9,561 bases of DNA. It comes from an uncultured Phenylobacterium sp. (GTDB lineage Bacteria; Pseudomonadota; Alphaproteobacteria; Caulobacterales; Caulobacteraceae). The stretch is taken from the NCBI GenBank assembly GCA_945952355.1, contig CAMFIW010000063.1, forward strand, positions 1 to 9,561, written 5' to 3'. A program made the position numbers and the translations under genes. Below the pieces are notes generated by a model that saw nothing but the letters and a program-made list of their open reading frames with translations, searched no databases and had not been told where the DNA came from. Shown here piece after piece: positions 1 to 7,351 of the stretch; the first letter of the stretch is position 1, and every line of letters starts with the position of its first letter.

Positions 1-67
1 CCTCGAGGGGCATCGAATAGGCCTTGGCCCGGACTTTCGCCTTCAGGTCAATCGCGCCGTCGCTCAT
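1..67 (-). CDS. 5' end of a leftward gene, possibly cytochrome P450 (partial)
   Basis: The reverse strand opens with ATG at 67-65 and reads 22 codons to the window edge (MSDGAIDLKAKVRAKAY, then SMPLE). A GGAGG Shine-Dalgarno (complement of cctcc at 73-77) sits five bases upstream, so the start is well supported. The segment is hydrophilic with no signal peptide. From memory, an 'AKAYSMPLE' stretch resembles the N-terminus of soluble bacterial cytochrome P450s of alphaproteobacteria, where it precedes a 'DPELF' segment. If so, it is a cytosolic haem monooxygenase needing ferredoxin partners not seen here. The family call rests on very little sequence: no haem-binding Cys or I-helix is visible. 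That a real gene starts here is much more certain than its identity. It is divergent from the OYE-family gene, with a 200-base shared control region. Confidence 0.5.
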   Translation of the reverse strand, partial: MSDGAIDLKAKVRAKAYSMPLE

Positions 68-161
68 CTGGTCCTCCGTGTCCGCGCCATCGGCCAAGCG
101 CGGCTATCTTATCAGTGTTCAGAAAGTGCCGAATTCGGGCCCGGCTGGCAACCCGTGCTCG

Positions 162-255
162 ATGACACTTGCGTCATTTTTGGGGATAGCGACGAGTTTT
201 TCTGCGCTGACGTGGCCCGCTTGCCATGCTCTACCTGCATTCGAACAAACGTTTG
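162..255. promoter_or_regulatory. Divergent control region with candidate operators
   Basis: The 200 bases between the two divergent starts (68-267) hold no gene that I can support. Two inverted repeats stand out. One is ATGAC-ACTTGC-GTCAT (162-177), followed by a T-run to 181. The other is the perfect 10-base palindrome CAAACGTTTG (246-255), just before the GGAG ribosome site of the OYE gene. Two further perfect palindromes, CCGAATTCGG (129-138) and CGGGCCCG (136-143), overlap one another. The AAACGTTT core with a central CG resembles the half-site style of LacI/TetR operators, and its position near the start would suit repression. No clear -35/-10 pair is visible, so operator function is inference only. 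Confidence 0.3.
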
Positions 256-267
256 ACCGGAGCGACC

Positions 268-1364
<1,097 letters not shown>

Positions 1365-1368
<4 letters not shown>

Positions 1369-2078
1369 GCGGGCCGAGCGCGCCGCAGGGCGCCGGGCGT
1401 CAGATTGGCGACGCGCAGGACCGCGCGGCTCATGTGGGCCTGGTCGGCGAAGCCGCAGTCGAAGGCGACAGCGCTGAGCGGCGCGTCGGTGCGCAACAGC
1501 GCGTCGATGGCGTGCTGAGCGCGCTGGGCCAGGCGGTAGGCGGCCGGGGTCACCCCGAACACCTGACGAAAGCCGCGGCTGACGCTGCCGAGATGCAGGC
1601 CGGTCCCACGCGCCCAGGCCGACAGGCAGAGGGCGGGGTCGGCGCGCAGGGCCTGGGCCAGCAGATCGGGCCAGTCGGCGGGGCTCGCGGGCTTGGCCTC
1701 GACCTCGTCCATCAGGGTCTCGACGGCGTCGGCGATGTCGCGCTCGGCGAGGCGCGCCAGGCGGTCGGGGTCGGCGACGCGGCCCAGGGCCGGCGCCGAC
1801 CAGAAGAGCGGCAGGGGCAGGACCAGCACCTCGGCGCCGGCGCGGTCGAAGCGGTCCAGGTGATGTTCGCAGGCGCGGTGCAGGACCACGTCGCCCGGCT
1901 CGCAGCGATGGCGGCCGGTGTCGCCGGCCTCGACATAGCCGCCGCTCAGCACGATGGCGGCGAAGGCCTCGTCGTGGCGATGGCGGGGCAGGTTCTCGCT
2001 CGGCGCGTGGCGCATGCGGCCGGCCTCGGCCGGGCGGGCGGCGGCGTCGGGGAGTGAAGTTGGTTCAAGACCGGCCAT
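1365..2078 (-). CDS. AraC-family transcriptional regulator with N-terminal cupin
   Basis: A 237-residue regulator. Residues about 25-95 form a small cupin-like sensor with a PRHRHDEAF motif (H33, H35) and an EPGDVVLH turn (60-67). Residues about 145-235 carry the two AraC helix-turn-helix units: SAWARGTGLHLGSVSRGFRQ (153-172) with FGVTPAAYR, then LSAVAFDCGFADQAHMSR (201-218) with LTPGALR. The ATG at 2078 has a GGGAGGGG purine tract immediately upstream. Its TAG overlaps the TAG of the convergent OYE gene in a shared CTAG palindrome. It diverges from the exported protease-like gene with only 51 bases between starts. AraC regulators often control a divergent neighbour, so that gene and possibly the OYE gene are candidate targets (inference). 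The ligand is unknown. The His pair in the cupin could bind a metal or merely be structural. Confidence 0.92.
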
Positions 2079-2129
2079 GCCCCTCCCACCTAAGACGCAG
2101 CCTCGTTGGGTTCAAATGAGGTTGCTGTA
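2079..2129. promoter_or_regulatory. Short divergent intergenic region (AraC / protease-like)
   Basis: Only 51 bases separate the two divergent start codons, so at least one promoter must lie inside a coding region or overlap the other. The interval includes an imperfect inverted repeat in which CCTCGTT (2101-2107) can pair with AATGAGG (2115-2121) using one G-U pair. The right arm contains the GAGG ribosome site (2118-2121) of the protease-like gene. A stem in the mRNA could therefore hide that site. No convincing -35/-10 pair is visible. Confidence 0.3.
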
Positions 2130-3986
2130 ATGCGCACGGGCTCGGTCAGTCTGGCGGTCCTGGTTCTGGCGATGGGAGGCGGCGCCGAGGCGGCCCCCGT
2201 GGCCCAGACGGTCGAGGCGGTGCTCGCCGCCAACCACGCGGCGGTGGGCCAGGTCCCGGCCAAGGGGACGGCCGAATATCGCTGGACCTATGCCGGATCG
2301 GGCCTGACCGGGACGGCGACCCACACGTCCGACGTCGCGACCGGCGCCTATGTGGACAGCCTGAACGCCGGGGTGCTGTCGACCGGCGAGGGCTTCGACG
2401 GCAAGACGCCGTGGATGCGCGACATCTCCGGGGCGAACACCTCGCAGGAGGGCGGCGACCGGGTGATCGTGGCGACTAACACCGCCTATCGCGACGCGAA
2501 CCTGTGGTGGCGGGCCGACCGCGGCGGCGCCCAGGTGGAGTATCTGGGCCGCGAGCCGCTGGACGGGGTTTCGACGGACCACATCGCGGTGACGCCGAGG
2601 GGCGGGCGGCGGTTCGAGGCCTGGTTCGACGCCGACAGCCACCTGCTGCTGCGCACCGCCGAGCCGAAGATGTTCTTCAAGACCCGCGTCTTCTACGCCG
2701 ACTACCGGCGCGAGGGGACGGTGATGGTCGCCCATACGGTGACGTCGGACCCCGGTACGGGCGAGGCGAGCTACGACCACCTGAAGCTGGAGACGCTGAC
2801 CTTCGGGCCGGCCAGGCCGCTCAGCGCCTATGCGCGGCCGACCGTGGCGCCGACCGGGGCGAGCCTGGCGGGCGGGGCCTCGAGCCTGACGGTCCCGTTC
2901 CGGCTGCTGAACAACCACATCTATGTCCAGGCCAAGGTGAACGGCAAAGGCCCCTACACCTTCATCGTCGACACCGGCGGCCACAACCTGCTCTCGCCGC
3001 GGATCGTGGCCGAGGCCGGCCTGCGCAAGGTGGGCGAGATCGCCATGTCGGGGGCGGGCGACAAGACCTCGTCCGGAGGTTTCGCCGAGGGGGCCAATAT
3101 CGAGGTGGGCGAGGGCGTGAAGCTGGCCGACCAGGTCGCCTTCGTGACCGAGATCTACCGGCCGGAGATCGAGGGCATTCCGGTCGATGGCATGGTCGGC
3201 TTCGAGTTGTTCCGGCGGATGGCGGTGACCATCGACTACGGCGCCCAGACCCTGACCTTCACCGATCCGGCGAAGTTCGCGGCGCCGGCGGACGCCGGGG
3301 CGGCGATCCCGTTCAAGTTCTACGACCACCTGCCGTTCGTGGCGGGCTTCCTCGACGACATCCCGGCCAATTTCGACATCGACAGCGGCTCGCGTTCGGA
3401 GATGGACATCACCGGCCCGACGGTGGCGAAGCACGGGTTGAAAGCGCGGTTCTCCAAGGGTGTCTCGGCCATCACCGGCTGGGGCGTGGGCGGGCCGTCG
3501 CGGTCCTATACCGTGCGCCTGCCGTCGGTGACCCTGGGCCACGTGAAGGTCGACGGCCCCACCGCGGGCCTGTCGGAGGACAAGGGCGGCTCGATGAGCG
3601 ACGGCAACTACCAGGCCAATATCGGCTCGGGGTTCCTGAAGCGGTTCGTGGTGACCTTCGACTACGCCCACCAGCGCATGTGGCTGAAGCCGATCGCGCC
3701 CACGCCGGTCGACGCCGGGCGGTTCGACCGCTCGGGCATGTGGATCAACGCCGACAAGGGCGGCTACGAGGTCACCGCGGTCTCGGCGGGCGGACCGGCG
3801 GACGAGGCGGGGTTGAAGGCCGGCGACGTGATCGTCAGCCTCGACGGGCAGCCGGCCGTGGCCGAGAAGCTGTCGGACGCGCGCATCCTGCTGCGGGCGC
3901 GGCCGGCGGGCTCGAAGATCGAGGCCCAGGTGCGCCGCGACGGCGCCGAGCGCACCGTGGCGATCACCCTGCGCGACCAGATCTAG
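2130..3986 (+). CDS. Exported two-motif aspartyl protease family protein with PDZ domain
   Basis: A 618-residue protein with a Sec-type signal peptide: R2, a hydrophobic core around residues 6-15, and a likely cut after AEA at residue 21. This places it in the periplasm or outer envelope. Residues about 25-240 look like a beta-rich LolA-type fold, with FDGKTPW at 89-95 as a typical segment. Two retropepsin-like Asp motifs follow: FIVDTGGHNLL with DTGG at 281-284, and FDIDSGSRSEM with DSGS at 418-421. Together they could supply the two catalytic aspartates of a bilobal protease within one chain. Residues about 530-618 are a PDZ domain (GPADEAGLKAGDVIVSLDG). The ATG at 2130 has GAGG eight bases upstream, and an in-frame TTG at 2106 lacks a signal-peptide rationale. 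Substrate and activity are unknown. Related proteins are annotated only as aspartyl protease family. The adjacent divergent AraC gene may control it. Confidence 0.85.
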   Translation: MRTGSVSLAVLVLAMGGGAEAAPVAQTVEAVLAANHAAVGQVPAKGTAEYRWTYAGSGLTGTATHTSDVATGAYVDSLNAGVLSTGEGFDGKTPWMRDISGANTSQEGGDRVIVATNTAYRDANLWWRADRGGAQVEYLGREPLDGVSTDHIAVTPRGGRRFEAWFDADSHLLLRTAEPKMFFKTRVFYADYRREGTVMVAHTVTSDPGTGEASYDHLKLETLTFGPARPLSAYARPTVAPTGASLAGGASSLTVPFRLLNNHIYVQAKVNGKGPYTFIVDTGGHNLLSPRIVAEAGLRKVGEIAMSGAGDKTSSGGFAEGANIEVGEGVKLADQVAFVTEIYRPEIEGIPVDGMVGFELFRRMAVTIDYGAQTLTFTDPAKFAAPADAGAAIPFKFYDHLPFVAGFLDDIPANFDIDSGSRSEMDITGPTVAKHGLKARFSKGVSAITGWGVGGPSRSYTVRLPSVTLGHVKVDGPTAGLSEDKGGSMSDGNYQANIGSGFLKRFVVTFDYAHQRMWLKPIAPTPVDAGRFDRSGMWINADKGGYEVTAVSAGGPADEAGLKAGDVIVSLDGQPAVAEKLSDARILLRARPAGSKIEAQVRRDGAERTVAITLRDQI

Positions 3987-4038
3987 CGCGGAGCCTCGTA
4001 GCGGACCGCGTCGTTGTCGCGGGCGGCCAAGCTCATGA

Positions 4039-4070
4039 CCGCTCATCCCCGCCTTCGCGGGGATGAGCGG
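4039..4070. repeat. Perfect 14-bp stem hairpin between convergent genes (dispersed-repeat type)
   Basis: CCGCTCATCCCCGC (4039-4052), loop CTTC, then its exact complement (4057-4070). It lies in the 113-base gap between the convergent protease-like and SMP-30 genes. No T-run follows on either strand, so it is not a textbook intrinsic terminator, but it could block transcripts from both directions or protect 3' ends. From memory, CTCATCCCCGC-type palindromes are a common dispersed intergenic repeat in proteobacterial genomes. Confidence 0.7.
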
Positions 4071-4099
4071 AAGGGGGGCGGATTCGCGGCCCCAAGAGA

Positions 4100-5011
4100 T
4101 CAGGCATTGAAGTTCAGCTTGAGGCCGGGGCGGGGCCACTTGGCCTTGAAGAGCTTGCCGGTGGCCGAGCAGGTGACCCACGCGGTGGTCATGTCCGGGC
4201 CGCCGAAGCAGATGTTGGTCACGATCAGGTCGGGGAAGGCGTAGTGCTCGAACTGGCCGGAGGGCTGGATGGCGGTGATGCCGCCATTGATGATGGTGGC
4301 CACGCAGACGCGGCCGTCGGCCTCGACCGCCAGGCTGTCGAACAGCTGGTAGCCCGGCATGTTGGCCACGACATTGCCCGGCGCGAAGCCGGCCGGCGGG
4401 GCGAGCTCACCGGGCTTGGCGACATCGAACGACCAGAGCCGGCCGAGCTGGGTGTCGGCCAGGTAGACCGTCTTCTCGTCGGGGCTGAGGCCGATGCCGT
4501 TGGGCGAGATCAGGTGGTCGCGCTGGCGGCTGATGTGGGAGCCGTCGGTCTTGGCGTAGTAGATCCCGCCGAACTTGCGGCCCTCGGGCGTCGAGCAGCC
4601 GTGGTCGGAGAACCAGAAGCCGCCCTGCTTGTCGAAGACGATGTCGTTGGGGCCGACCAGCTTCTTGCCGTCGCACTCGGTGTAGAGGGTCTTCAGCTCG
4701 CCGGTCTTGAGGTCGAAGCGCTGGATGTAGCCGCCGGTATGGCTGGGCGGGGTGGGGCCGGGGATGGTCATCCCCTGGTTCTCCAGCCACTCGAACGAGC
4801 CGCCGTTGTTGGTGATGTAGATGGCGCCGTCCGGGCCGATAGCCGCGCCGTTCGGGCCGCCGCCGGTCTCGACCACGATCTCCTTGGAGCCGTCCGGCTT
4901 CACGCGGGTGAGGGTCTGGCGCTTGATCTCGGTCAGGATCACCGAGCCGTCGTTCATGGCGATGGGGCCTTCCGGAAACTGGAAGCCCTCGGCGATCAGC
5001 TGCATGTCCAT
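4100..5011 (-). CDS. SMP-30/gluconolactonase/LRE family protein
   Basis: A 303-residue six-bladed beta-propeller of the SMP-30/gluconolactonase family, whose members hydrolyse sugar lactones or related esters using one divalent metal. The expected metal ligands can be placed: E14 in FQFPEGPI, N171 in SPNGIGLSP and D225 in LFDSLAV. N122 in GPNDIVFD is an active-site Asn. Blade repeats such as NGAAIGPDGAIYITNN and DGRVCVATI are visible. There is no signal peptide, so it is probably cytosolic. Three in-frame ATGs occur at 5029, 5011 and 5005. The one at 5011 is chosen because GGAGGG (5021-5026 on the complement) lies nine bases upstream, and the ATG at 5029 abuts that site. It follows folA on the same strand after 110 bases and could be co-transcribed or have its own promoter. 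Its substrate cannot be read from the sequence. Confidence 0.9.
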   Translation of the reverse strand: MDMQLIAEGFQFPEGPIAMNDGSVILTEIKRQTLTRVKPDGSKEIVVETGGGPNGAAIGPDGAIYITNNGGSFEWLENQGMTIPGPTPPSHTGGYIQRFDLKTGELKTLYTECDGKKLVGPNDIVFDKQGGFWFSDHGCSTPEGRKFGGIYYAKTDGSHISRQRDHLISPNGIGLSPDEKTVYLADTQLGRLWSFDVAKPGELAPPAGFAPGNVVANMPGYQLFDSLAVEADGRVCVATIINGGITAIQPSGQFEHYAFPDLIVTNICFGGPDMTTAWVTCSATGKLFKAKWPRPGLKLNFNA

Positions 5012-5092
5012 GGCGCGTATCCCTCCCATTCGGCCGGTCGATCCGGCTCTCGGCGGGCGGCACTATGGCCGATCCTACCCCAAGGGAAACAA

Positions 5093-5121
5093 GCGGATTC
5101 CGTAAACCGGGCGCGGATTCC
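5093..5121. repeat. 9-bp direct repeat, 20-bp period, downstream of folA
   Basis: GCGGATTCC occurs at 5093-5101 and again at 5113-5121, exactly 20 bp apart, which is close to two helical turns. The second copy ends right at the folA stop codon. Both lie upstream of the SMP-30-family gene on the reverse strand. Same-face direct repeats of this kind can be binding sites for a dimeric regulator, but the role here is unproven. Confidence 0.4.
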
Positions 5122-5640
<519 letters not shown>

Positions 5641-5670
5641 GGAGCTATTTTAGCCTGACTCGGCGGGCCG

Positions 5671-6513
5671 TCAGACGGCGATCGGCGCGGCGATCTTGTC
5701 GTGGGCCTTGTAGCCGCGGATCTTGAAATCCTCGTAGTCGAAGCCGAACAGGTCGGTCTTGTCGGCGATCTCGAGGGTTGGGAAGGGCAGGGGCTCGCGC
5801 GCGAGCTGCTCGCGGGCCTGGTCCACGTGGTTCAGATAGAGGTGAGCGTCGCCCAGGGTGTGAACGAAGTCGCCGGGCTGGAGACCGACCGCCTTGGCCA
5901 TCATCGCCGTCAGCAGGGCGTAGGAGGCGATGTTGAAGGGCACGCCCAGGAAGACGTCCGCCGAACGCTGGTAGAGCTGGCAGCTCAGCTTGCCGTCGGC
6001 GACGAAGAACTGGAACAGGCAGTGGCAGGGTGGCAGGGCCATGTCGTCGACATCTGCCGGGTTCCAGGCCGAGACGATGTGGCGGCGGCTGTCGGGGTTC
6101 TTCTTCAGGCTTTCGACCACATTGGCGATCTGGTCGATCACCCGACCGTCGGGCGTGGCCCAGGAGCGCCACTGCTTGCCGTAGACCGGGCCGAGCTCGC
6201 CGTCGGCGTCGGCCCATTCGTCCCAGATGCTGACGCCGCGATCCTGCAGCCACTTCACGTTGGTGTCGCCGCGCAGGAACCAGAGCAGTTCCAGGACGAT
6301 CGACTTCCTGTGCAGCTTCTTGGTGGTCAGCAGAGGGAAGCCCCGGGCGAGGTCGAAGCGCATCTGGCGCCCGAAGACGCTCAGCGTGCCGGTGCCCGTG
6401 CGGTCGCCGCGCTGGACGCCGTGGTCCAGAATGTCGCGCAGCAGGTCGAGATACTGCCGCTCGGGATGGGCGGCGAGCGGCTCAGGCCGCAGGATGCGCG
6501 CTGGGGCGTTCAT
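5671..6513 (-). CDS. thyA: Thymidylate synthase
   Basis: A 280-residue ThyA that converts dUMP to dTMP using 5,10-methylene-tetrahydrofolate and releases dihydrofolate. Motifs are [12 protein letters not shown] (37-48), TIWDEWAD-type [21 protein letters not shown] (95-115), catalytic C163 in [11 protein letters not shown] (160-170), [14 protein letters not shown] (181-194) with the dUMP-binding Arg/Asp/Asn, and HLYLNHVDQ (224-232). The C-terminus APIAV matches the family's closing residues. The start at 6513 (MNAPARIL) gives about 16 residues more than the 264-residue E. coli protein. A longer reading from 6582 adds 23 residues without homology or a ribosome site. No strong Shine-Dalgarno precedes 6513 either, so the start is less certain than the gene. 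It is the first gene of a thyA-folA unit. Confidence 0.97.
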   Translation of the reverse strand: MNAPARILRPEPLAAHPERQYLDLLRDILDHGVQRGDRTGTGTLSVFGRQMRFDLARGFPLLTTKKLHRKSIVLELLWFLRGDTNVKWLQDRGVSIWDEWADADGELGPVYGKQWRSWATPDGRVIDQIANVVESLKKNPDSRRHIVSAWNPADVDDMALPPCHCLFQFFVADGKLSCQLYQRSADVFLGVPFNIASYALLTAMMAKAVGLQPGDFVHTLGDAHLYLNHVDQAREQLAREPLPFPTLEIADKTDLFGFDYEDFKIRGYKAHDKIAAPIAV

Positions 6514-6596
6514 GCGCCCGAGGGTAAGGCGGCGCGGCTGATTCGCCCATGCGGCGGGCAGGATTGTCCCCGGGTTCCACATGGCGAGCGGAAGAC

Positions 6597-6613
6597 CGCA
6601 CCTGTTAGGTGCG
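6597..6613. promoter_or_regulatory. Perfect palindrome in the thyA / small-protein divergent region
   Basis: CGCACCT-GTT-AGGTGCG is a perfect 7+3+7 inverted repeat. It lies 84 bases upstream of the thyA start and 77 bases upstream of the divergent small-protein start. It could be an operator serving either gene or a small stem in the thyA leader. No T-run follows it. The cognate factor is unknown. Confidence 0.4.
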
Positions 6614-6640
6614 CCGCATCAATTTCCTCGACGTGAGGGT

Positions 6641-6668
6641 GCGTTTCTGGTTTGGGATTTCCAAACGC
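6641..6668 (+). promoter_or_regulatory. Mutually exclusive small stems in leader of first small gene
   Basis: GCGTTT (6641-6646) can pair with AAACGC (6663-6668), while the internal GTTTGG (6650-6655) can pair with CCAAAC (6661-6666) around loop GATTT. The two pairings share bases and exclude each other. The region is AT-richer than its surroundings and ends about 10 bases before the GAGG ribosome site, so it could instead be part of the promoter or an operator. Confidence 0.25.
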
Positions 6669-6680
6669 TTAATTTCCGAG

Positions 6681-6695
6681 GTTCAGTTCATGTTC
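6681..6695 (+). promoter_or_regulatory. GTTC-N7-GTTC, LexA (SOS) box-like motif over a start codon
   Basis: GTTC (6681-6684), seven bases, GTTC (6692-6695) exactly matches the known alphaproteobacterial LexA consensus GTTC-N7-GTTC. It overlaps the ribosome site and the ATG at 6690. A bound repressor there could block transcription if the promoter is close. An eight-base match is expected by chance about 0.3 times in a window this size on both strands. The second paralogue has GTTC halves 10 bases apart, so the motif is not conserved between the two copies. Confidence 0.25.
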
Positions 6696-6917
6696 GTGAC
6701 CGCTCTGGCCGCTGGCCTGCTGATGTTCGCCGACGCCACCCCGGCCGCCCAATCCCAGGCTCCCGCCGCCGAAGCCAAGCCCGCCATGCAGAAGGTCTGC
6801 ACCAAGGTGCGCTCGACCGACAGCAATATGCCGCGCACCACCTGCAAGATGGTTCCGGTGAAGACCGAAGAGGTCGCCAAGGCCGCCGACGACGCGCAAA
6901 AGCCCGCGTCGGAGTGA
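6690..6917 (+). CDS. Small probable exported two-cysteine protein, copy 1
   Basis: A 75-residue protein of no recognised named family. Residues 1-14 are hydrophobic (MFVTALAAGLLMFA), then ADA-T gives a plausible signal-peptide cut. Unusually there is no Lys or Arg before the hydrophobic stretch. An Ala/Pro/Gln linker (17-32) leads to VCTKVRSTDSNMPRTTC, with C37 and C52 fifteen residues apart, and a Lys/Glu/Ala-rich tail. From memory, a C-x14-C motif with a small polar turn recurs in short uncharacterised exported proteins of alphaproteobacteria, where the cysteines probably form a disulphide in the periplasm. The ATG at 6690 has GAGG eight bases upstream and is matched by the paralogue's start. 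The frame stays open to a GTG at 6609, but that extension has no counterpart in copy 2. It is divergent from thyA and tandem with its paralogue. Confidence 0.8.
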   Translation: MFVTALAAGLLMFADATPAAQSQAPAAEAKPAMQKVCTKVRSTDSNMPRTTCKMVPVKTEEVAKAADDAQKPASE

Positions 6918-6956
6918 CGCGGGGCCGTTAAGGGCCTGCGATCAAACCTTAAGCAG

Positions 6957-6976
6957 GGCGGGCGATTTCGCCCGCC
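6957..6976 (+). terminator. Stem-loop between the two small paralogues
   Basis: GGCGGGCG (6957-6964), loop ATTT, CGCCCGCC (6969-6976): a perfect 8-bp GC-rich stem starting 40 bases after the stop codon of the first small gene. There is no T-run, so it is a weak or factor-dependent terminator candidate. A wider inverted pair, TTAAGG (6928-6933) and CCTTAA (6947-6952), lies just before it. Its presence suggests the two paralogues are separate transcription units. Confidence 0.45.
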
Positions 6977-7088
6977 AAAGCATCATTCGCGGGCGAACCA
7001 TGCTCGCGGAGGCGACGAATCTTGTCGCGAGTGGTCGTCGAATGTCACATAACGTGGCTATTCGTTAACACTTGAGGTTCGTCCTTCC

Positions 7089-7313
7089 ATGTTCGTGACC
7101 GCTCTGGCCGCCGGCCTTGTGATGTTCGCCGACGCCACCCCGGCCGCGCCGGCCGCCGCCAAGCCCGCGATGGAGCGGGTCTGCACCAAGACCAAGCAGG
7201 ACAACACCAACATCCCGAAGGTGAGCTGCTACATGAAGGCGGTGAAGCCCGCCGTCGCGCCCACCGAAGTCGCCAAGGTCGGCGAGACCGCCGACGCCTC
7301 GACCACCCACTAG
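7089..7313 (+). CDS. Small probable exported two-cysteine protein, copy 2
   Basis: A 74-residue paralogue of the gene just upstream. It shares the same hydrophobic N-terminus (MFVTALAAGLVMFADA, one Leu-to-Val change) and AKPAM before the cysteine motif. The motif is VCTKTKQDNTNIPKVSC, with C32 and C47 again fifteen residues apart. The motif common to both copies is C-T-K, then N-[MI]-P-[KR], then C. The tail ends with EVAK-type residues and a Thr-rich terminus. GAGG (7074-7077) lies 11 bases before the ATG. An in-frame stop at 7050-7052 with no intervening ATG fixes the start. Function is unknown. Export is inferred from the hydrophobic N-terminus and the paired cysteines, though the lack of an N-terminal positive charge leaves room for a membrane-anchored form. 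Confidence 0.8.
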   Translation: MFVTALAAGLVMFADATPAAPAAAKPAMERVCTKTKQDNTNIPKVSCYMKAVKPAVAPTEVAKVGETADASTTH

Positions 7314-7320
7314 CCTGCCA

Positions 7321-7346
7321 TCGGGCCGACCGGGGGGCCGGCCCGA
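7321..7346. terminator. Stem-loop between convergent genes
   Basis: TCGGGCCG (7321-7328) pairs perfectly with CGGCCCGA (7339-7346) around a 10-base G-rich loop. It fills the 38-base gap between the convergent second small gene and the DUF924 gene, and begins 8 bases after the former's stop. There is no T-run, so a bidirectional, possibly factor-assisted terminator is the likeliest role. Confidence 0.5.
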
Positions 7347-7351
7347 CCCCC

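Noticed and set aside
2110..2124. GTTC-N7-GTTG resembling a LexA box before the protease-like gene
   Set aside because: One base off the consensus, and it merely includes the GAGG ribosome site. Such partial matches are expected by chance.
2112..4181. 689-codon open frame antisense to the protease-like gene
   Set aside because: No recognisable domain, Arg/Gly/His-rich composition typical of antisense frames. The sense frame has a signal peptide, Asp motifs and a PDZ domain.
6609..6689. GTG-initiated 27-codon N-terminal extension of the first small protein
   Set aside because: The paralogue shares only the sequence from MFVTAL onward, and a good GAGG site precedes the ATG at 6690.
6928..6952. 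TTAA elements considered as a CtrA-binding site
   Set aside because: The spacing does not fit TTAA-N7-TTAA. The copies form an inverted TTAAGG/CCTTAA pair instead.
7000..7068. 22-codon open frame upstream of the second small gene (possible leader peptide)
   Set aside because: No Shine-Dalgarno before its ATG, no codon bias that would suggest attenuation, and no counterpart before the first small gene.
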